From: Deltaproteobacteria bacterium
GTDB lineage: Bacteria > Desulfobacterota > BSN033 > UBA1163
Length of the DNA: 37,599 bases
NCBI GenBank assembly: GCA_020059605.1
Contig: JAGVBT010000005.1
Coordinates: 1-37,599, forward strand
Direction: 5' to 3'
In this document: in pieces, positions 33,264 through 37,599 of the stretch
How positions within the stretch are numbered: the stretch's first letter is position 1
Layout: every line of letters begins with the position of its first letter
Translations under genes and position numbers: made by a program
The notes under the pieces: generated by a model
Seen by the model: the letters and a program-made list of their open reading frames with translations, nothing else
Database searches by the model: none
Told to the model about the DNA's origin: nothing

Positions 33264-34568
33264 TTAGAGCTTCCTGCGCGGAGGCCGTCGAAAAAACCTG
33301 AGTCCGATGACGCAGAGAAGGACAAGACCCGCGATGCCCCCGGCCAGCACAGGCCAGGAAGGGATTAGACTCTTCCGCACATCGGACGAGGCGTAGAGGT
33401 CTATTTCCTGAATCGTCTTTCCTTCTTTCTGGATCAAGACCTTTGCCAGAACCTGGCCTTTCTCAATCGGGGCAGTGACAGCCTCGGGCAATTGAGGAAT
33501 GACGGAAACCAAATTCTCTTTTCCTTTGGGGACGGTCGCCCTTCCTGTTCCGGAGGCGGCAAGACTCACCTGGTTTATTTTTCCTCTTTTAACCTTCAGG
33601 GGCCCGAAGGAATCGCCCTTTTTAACCGCTTCCACCGTGGAAAAATTCCTGAAACCATACTCCAGCAATTTCTGCGCTTCGGGCGCTCTCTTTTTCATCT
33701 TATCGCATCCCATCACAACGGCGATCATCCTCTGGCCGTCCCTTTTTGCGGTTGCGACAAGGTGATATCCCGATTCTTCGATGTGTCCGGTCTTCAATCC
33801 GTCCACACCGATATTCTTCTGCAGAAGGGTATTCCGGTTTCCCTGCTTGATTCCATTGTATTCGAATTCAACGGTCGAATGGATGGCCAAGGCCTCCGGA
33901 TGGTCCTCAACATAGCGTCTGGACAGGAGCGCCATATCCATCGCCGTGGTCACCTGGTTTTCCGCAGGCATGCCGTGGGAATTTCCAAATTGGGAGTTCT
34001 TCATTCCCAGCGCCTTTGCCTTCTCATTCATTTTGGAGACGAAAACCTCTTCGGAGCCTGCCAGATGCTCGGCCAGGGCGATACAGGCATCATTCCCCGA
34101 TGCAATGGCAATCCCCTTGATCAGGTCCTCCACCTTTACCCTGTCTCCCACATGGATGAACATCTTGGAGCCCTGGGTTTTCCATGCCTTTTCGCTCACC
34201 GTCACCATCTCCTCCACCTTCAGTTGCCCCGCGCGAATGGCGTCCAGGGCCACGTAGAGGGTTAGGATTTTGACAAAACTGGCAGGCGGGATTTTCAAAT
34301 CGGGATTCTGCTCATAGAGAACCTCTCCCGTCAATCCATCCATCAACAGAGCGGATTGGGCATCGCACTGGAAACCGCCCTGGGCGGCCGGTTGAGATAA
34401 AATCTCCTTTGCAGGTCCCGATTTTTTCTCGGCGGGCACGGCCTGGGTGGATTTTGCCGGAGGTGATTTTTTCGGGGTTTTACCGAAAGCCTCCTGGGAA
34501 AAGGCTATGAGGATCATGAGCAGGATCAGACCGAACACGCGAATGTTTTTTTGAGATGGAAAGATCAT
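33264..34568 (-). CDS. D-alanyl-D-alanine carboxypeptidase (PBP5/6 type)
   Basis: A 434-residue S11-family peptidase that trims the terminal D-Ala from peptidoglycan pentapeptides. A signal peptide (about 8-29) is followed by a Lys/Pro-rich linker. The active-site motifs are S97-F-V-K100, SGN (in IASGNDACIALAEHL) and KTG (in GLKTGHIEESGYHLV). The C-terminal PBP5 beta domain follows, then a true hydrophobic membrane helix (about 400-420, VLAGGIAGLVLLCVIGLRFF) and an Arg-rich tail. E. coli PBP5 ends in an amphipathic anchor, so this anchor differs. The ATG at 34568 is chosen because GGAGGAG precedes it; the ATG at 34580 lies just before that site. Confidence 0.93.
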   Translation of the reverse strand: MIFPSQKNIRVFGLILLMILIAFSQEAFGKTPKKSPPAKSTQAVPAEKKSGPAKEILSQPAAQGGFQCDAQSALLMDGLTGEVLYEQNPDLKIPPASFVKILTLYVALDAIRAGQLKVEEMVTVSEKAWKTQGSKMFIHVGDRVKVEDLIKGIAIASGNDACIALAEHLAGSEEVFVSKMNEKAKALGMKNSQFGNSHGMPAENQVTTAMDMALLSRRYVEDHPEALAIHSTVEFEYNGIKQGNRNTLLQKNIGVDGLKTGHIEESGYHLVATAKRDGQRMIAVVMGCDKMKKRAPEAQKLLEYGFRNFSTVEAVKKGDSFGPLKVKRGKINQVSLAASGTGRATVPKGKENLVSVIPQLPEAVTAPIEKGQVLAKVLIQKEGKTIQEIDLYASSDVRKSLIPSWPVLAGGIAGLVLLCVIGLRFFRRPPRRKL

Positions 34569-34707
34569 TCTCTCCTCCATAATTTTCTAATTTCATAACA
34601 GATTCATCCCCCTTTTTCAAACCGACATTGAAAAGGGTTATGATCTGGGTTAGATTTTCTCATGGTCGACTCTGAGAATTCATCTCTAACATCCTGGAAC
34701 CTATTGT

Positions 34708-34780
34708 TGTCATGCTGAATTTAGTTCAGCATCTCTTTTTTCTCTCCTATGGGAGATCCTGAATCGAGTTCAGGATGACA
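34708..34780. repeat. REP-like double palindrome, second copy
   Basis: tgtcatgctgaatttagttcagcat and atcctgaatcgagttcaggatgaca form two hairpins with complementary outer ends, the same layout as 8320-8391. Its right end overlaps the ATG at 34775, which argues that this ATG is not the start of the dehydratase gene. Confidence 0.75.
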
Positions 34781-34825
34781 GGTCTGGAAAATTCCAAATA
34801 TTTTTGTTTAGATTTAATTCCGAGC

Positions 34826-35965
34826 ATGGATAAAGATCATTTCTACCATCGGGTTCTCAACGAATTTGAAGAGATCTCCTCCCTTCAATATCAAGAAACT
34901 CCCTCCCGTCTTCCGGAAAACCGGGTTCCGATTGGTTTTTTCTGTCCCTATATCCCCGAAGAACTTCTCCATGCGGCCGGAGCCCTACCCTTCCGCCTGA
35001 TGGGCTCTCCGGTTAAACTGTCCCATTCGCCTGCCCATCTTCCGCCCGGGTGCTGCCATTTCGTTAAGTCTTCTCTCGAAAGCCTTTTGAGGGGAGAACT
35101 CGATTTTTTAAAAGGAATCGTTTTCAGCCAGACATGCGATGCCATGCAGGGGCTCTCGGACATCTGGGCTTTTCAAAAACGGTCTCCCCTTCTTTTCAAC
35201 TTTATGACTCCCACCCATCTGAATTCCGAAACAGCCCGTCCGTTTCTGAAAGCCGAAATGGAACGGTTCAAAAAATTCCTTGAAACGCATCTTGGAGAAG
35301 TAACACCGCAAAACCTGGCCCAAGCCATCCGGCTTTTTAACCGGACCAGGGAAAAAATCGGGGAGATCTACGAACTCAGGAGAACATCTCCCAGCCGGAT
35401 CCCGGAAACCCACTTTGCCCACATCATTCGAGCCGGATACCTGATGGACCGAAGCCGGTATCTTGAGCTTTTAAAAGAGCTCATCAATTCGCTGCCGCAC
35501 GGGGAAGCAAGGGAAGATTCTCTCGTTCCCCTGTACCTTGCCGGGAATATGGTTCATTCTGCCCCCTATTTTTCTCTCATTGAAGAGGCGGGGGCCAGGG
35601 TCGTCTCGGATAATCTCTGCAGCGGAGAGCGATTTCTTCGCCTTATGACACGGGAAGACATCGATCCGATCGATGCCCTGACGGAAAGGTATTTTGCATC
35701 CTTCCTGTGCCCGACAAAACACCGGGGAGCCCGGGCCCCCATAGACGCTCTATTAAAAGAGGCGGAAGACTCCGGGGCAAAAGGCGCGGTCTTTCTCTTT
35801 TATAAATATTGCGAGCCTCACTATTTTGATTACCCCGATCTGAAAAAAGCCCTGGAAGCAAGGGGCATCCCTTCTCTCCTCCTGGAGATCGATGACCCGG
35901 CAACCTCGCAAGGGCAGCTGAAGATTAGGATACAGGCATTTGTGGAAATGCTTTCCCCATTGTAG
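34826..35965 (+). CDS. 2-hydroxyacyl-CoA dehydratase / benzoyl-CoA reductase family subunit (BcrC/HgdB-like)
   Basis: A 379-residue Fe-S subunit of the 2-hydroxyacyl-CoA dehydratase/benzoyl-CoA reductase superfamily. Likely cluster cysteines are in GFFCPYIPEELLHAAGALPF, PGCCHFVKSS, FSQTCDAMQG and the C-terminal YKYCEPHYFDYPDLK, followed by the typical SLLLEIDDPATSQGQLK. Enzymes of this group use one-electron reduction from an ATP-driven activator to dehydrate 2-hydroxyacyl-CoA or reduce aromatic CoA esters. The ATG at 34826 is preferred because the upstream in-frame ATG at 34775 sits inside a palindromic repeat. The second subunit follows after 95 bases. No activator ATPase gene is visible. 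The exact substrate is unknown. Confidence 0.88.
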   Translation: MDKDHFYHRVLNEFEEISSLQYQETPSRLPENRVPIGFFCPYIPEELLHAAGALPFRLMGSPVKLSHSPAHLPPGCCHFVKSSLESLLRGELDFLKGIVFSQTCDAMQGLSDIWAFQKRSPLLFNFMTPTHLNSETARPFLKAEMERFKKFLETHLGEVTPQNLAQAIRLFNRTREKIGEIYELRRTSPSRIPETHFAHIIRAGYLMDRSRYLELLKELINSLPHGEAREDSLVPLYLAGNMVHSAPYFSLIEEAGARVVSDNLCSGERFLRLMTREDIDPIDALTERYFASFLCPTKHRGARAPIDALLKEAEDSGAKGAVFLFYKYCEPHYFDYPDLKKALEARGIPSLLLEIDDPATSQGQLKIRIQAFVEMLSPL

Positions 35966-36060
35966 ATTTCGGATTTAGGAATGCGGAATTCGGATCTAAA
36001 ATTTAAACTCAATCCTTTTTTCTGTATCATTATTCCGCAATCCGCAATCCGCATTTCGCA
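35966..36060. repeat. Short-repeat tract between the two dehydratase genes
   Basis: Loose tandem copies of 'atttcggatttaggaatgcggaattcgg' at the left and 'ccgcaatccgcaatccgcatttcgc' at the right; the two halves are roughly complementary. This is the same general class as the tracts at 987-1130 and 23930-24022. It replaces the usual ribosome-binding region of the following gene. Confidence 0.6.
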
Positions 36061-37320
36061 ATGATATTGGGACAAATGATGACAGACCGAAAGCTGAATG
36101 CCAACCCCTACCGCCCGATCAAATCAACAGCCGCTTACCGTCGTCTGATGGCAGCCTATTATCTCATGGTGAAACACCCCTCCTGGTTCGGAAAGAAGAT
36201 CGCCTGGATTACGAGCGGCGGACCGGTTGAGCCTCTCTATGCCATGGGGGTTCTTCCATTCTACCCGGAAAATTACGGAGCCATGTGCGGAGCCTCGAGG
36301 ATGTCATCGTCTCTTTGCGAAGCGGCCGAGCACCAGGGTTACTCCCACGACCTCTGCACCTATGCCCTGACCGATCTCGGATCCTGTTTCACCGGAAAGG
36401 GGCCCATCGGACGCCTTCCAAAGCCCGACTTCCTGGTTTGCGGGAACAATATCTGCGCCACGGTGATCAAGTGGTATGAAATCCAGGCCCGGGCTTTCGG
36501 CGTGCCGCTCTTCTTCCTCGACACCCCCTTCTTCCACGACGACCTTCACGAGCACACCCTCCGGTACGTGGAGAAGCAGATGGAGGACTATATTGAATTT
36601 CTCGAGAACCGGATGAAACGTGCCTTTCCGGAAAAGCGTTTCAAGAAAGTGGGTTCGCGGTCTTTCGAAACCATCTCCCTCTGGAGAGAAATCCTCGATC
36701 TCGCGGTGAACCGTCCCGCCCCTTTCGCCGCCTTTGATGCTTTTATCCACATGGCCCCCATCGTCACGCTCCGGGGAACCCGGTGGGCGGTCCGTTATTA
36801 TCAAAAGCTCAAGAGAGAACTGGAAGAGAGAGTCCAAAAGGGGGTGGGGGCGTTTGCGCGAGAGGAGATACGGCTCATCTGGGACAACATCCCCATCTGG
36901 TACGACATCCGGAACCTCTCAAAAATGCTTTCCTCGAACGGAGCCGTCCTCGTGGCCGACACCTATACCTCGGCCTGGGCCATGGAAGAGCCTCACCTGA
37001 CCCAGACGCTGGATGGCATGGCCCGGGCCTATGCCACGATCCACCTCAACCGGGGGCTTGAGTATAAAATGGAAAAAATGGTTAAACTGGTCGAGAAGTT
37101 CGGGGCCGACGGATTCATCATGCATTCGAACCGGAGTTGTAAACCTTACTCTGTCGGGCAGTATGATATGAGGCGAGAGGTGACCCGCCGGACGGGAAAA
37201 CCCGGCCTGATCATCGAGGCGGACCACACCGACTCGCGAAGTTACGCTCCCCAGCAGGTGGAGAGGCAGATTGGGATGTTCCTTGAGATCATCAAAAACA
37301 AGCAGCAGGGAACAAAATAA
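36061..37320 (+). CDS. 2-hydroxyacyl-CoA dehydratase / benzoyl-CoA reductase family subunit (BcrB/HgdA-like)
   Basis: A 419-residue partner of the preceding subunit. Likely cluster ligands are in YGAMCGASRM, SSSLCEAAEHQGYSHDLCTY and the C-terminal HSNRSCKPYSVGQYDMRRE, followed by PGLIIEADHTDSRSYAPQQV, wording close to benzoyl-CoA reductase subunit B and related dehydratases. The two subunits should form the heterodimeric catalytic core. Start choice is uncertain: ATG 36061, 36076 and 36079 are in frame and none has a strong ribosome-binding site. The activator with an ASKHA ATPase fold would be expected nearby but is not in the window; it may lie beyond the right edge. Confidence 0.88.
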   Translation: MILGQMMTDRKLNANPYRPIKSTAAYRRLMAAYYLMVKHPSWFGKKIAWITSGGPVEPLYAMGVLPFYPENYGAMCGASRMSSSLCEAAEHQGYSHDLCTYALTDLGSCFTGKGPIGRLPKPDFLVCGNNICATVIKWYEIQARAFGVPLFFLDTPFFHDDLHEHTLRYVEKQMEDYIEFLENRMKRAFPEKRFKKVGSRSFETISLWREILDLAVNRPAPFAAFDAFIHMAPIVTLRGTRWAVRYYQKLKRELEERVQKGVGAFAREEIRLIWDNIPIWYDIRNLSKMLSSNGAVLVADTYTSAWAMEEPHLTQTLDGMARAYATIHLNRGLEYKMEKMVKLVEKFGADGFIMHSNRSCKPYSVGQYDMRREVTRRTGKPGLIIEADHTDSRSYAPQQVERQIGMFLEIIKNKQQGTK

Positions 37321-37322
37321 AA

Positions 37323-37500
37323 CCCCAATTGAGTGAAAAAGAATGTTCCTTTTCTTATGACGATCTTATTAAACAATGGGTCTCTGGATGAAGCTGATTG
37401 TTTCTTATCTCATCTCCTTCCCCCTTATGATGGGGGAAGGTTGGGATGGGGGTGGACATCTTGGACCCTTTCCCCCCCCACCTGAATCCTCCCCCACCGT
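37323..37500. mobile_element. MITE-like element, second copy, right end lost
   Basis: The left end CCCCAATTGAGTGAAAA differs by one base from the terminal repeat of the element at 6149. The interior shares long stretches with it, including tgtttcttatctcatctcct and cacctgaatcctcccccacc. The similarity stops at about 37501, where a different inverted-repeat element begins, so the right terminal repeat is missing here. It begins two bases after the stop codon of the dehydratase subunit gene. Confidence 0.75.
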
Positions 37501-37506
37501 GAGACT

Positions 37507-37588
37507 GTGTCGTAATTAGGTAATTCCCCAAAAATGTCATCCTGAACTTGGTTCAGGATCTAATGAATTCAACCAATTACGAGACCCT
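37507..37588. mobile_element. Small inverted-repeat element nested at the MITE end
   Basis: Left end GTGTCGTAATTAGGTAATTC and right end (reversed) GTCTCGTAATTGGTTGAATT are imperfect inverted repeats. The middle carries a 'gtcatcctgaacttggttcaggat' hairpin. The ends share GTCTCGTAA with the element at 6708-6842. It appears to have inserted into, or replaced, the right end of the MITE copy at 37323. The window ends just after it. Confidence 0.55.
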
Positions 37589-37599
37589 GAAAAAAATTC

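Overview
The window looks like a chromosomal segment from an anaerobic, Gram-negative bacterium of the Desulfobacterota/deltaproteobacterial kind. This is an inference from gene content. The supports are a sigma-54 promoter on glnA, a two-subunit 2-hydroxyacyl-CoA dehydratase/benzoyl-CoA reductase type enzyme, a MEDS/multi-PAS histidine kinase, a HlyD-type adaptor with ABC permeases, and many small palindromic intergenic repeats. I recognised no rRNA or tRNA gene, no CRISPR array, and no phage or integrase gene.

Layout. 0.3-5.9 kb (minus strand): a large soluble histidine kinase and a NarL-type response regulator, separated by a four-helix-bundle (23S-IVS type) gene set in AT-rich repeats. 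6.1-6.9 kb: a small nucleotidyltransferase gene between two MITE-like elements, each with terminal inverted repeats and a 5-bp target duplication. 7.0-11.5 kb (plus): adaptor, ATPase and two FtsX-type permeases of a MacAB-like exporter. 11.6-12.0 kb (minus): a small coiled-coil protein. 12.3-21.6 kb (plus): a nitrogen-assimilation block with a consensus sigma-54 promoter, a leader hairpin, glnA, a long imperfect palindrome, and one giant gene. That gene joins a GlcD-like FAD domain, several Fe-S modules, the glutamate synthase FMN domain, a class II glutaminase and the GXGXG domain. 21.9-28.3 kb (plus): a small ABM-fold protein, carA, carB and an orphan periplasmic binding protein. 28.3-31.3 kb: a decayed, repeat-rich stretch with gene remnants, an intact vapBC-like toxin-antitoxin pair and a small zinc-ribbon gene. 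31.3-34.6 kb (minus): two family 2 glycosyltransferases and a D,D-carboxypeptidase. 34.8-37.3 kb (plus): two 2-hydroxyacyl-CoA dehydratase-family subunits. The window ends in another copy of the first MITE family.

How it fits together. glnA makes glutamine, and the giant fusion carries every catalytic domain of glutamate synthase, so the two form a GS-GOGAT module. No GltD-type NADPH subunit is visible in the window. Electrons may instead come from the fused FAD/Fe-S module or from a ferredoxin. carAB uses glutamine for carbamoyl phosphate, so 12.3-27.3 kb is a loose glutamine-centred neighbourhood. The strongest candidate for something undescribed is the giant fusion: its domain order differs from classical GltB, and its glutaminase cysteine lies about 1,660 residues inside the chain instead of at the mature N-terminus.
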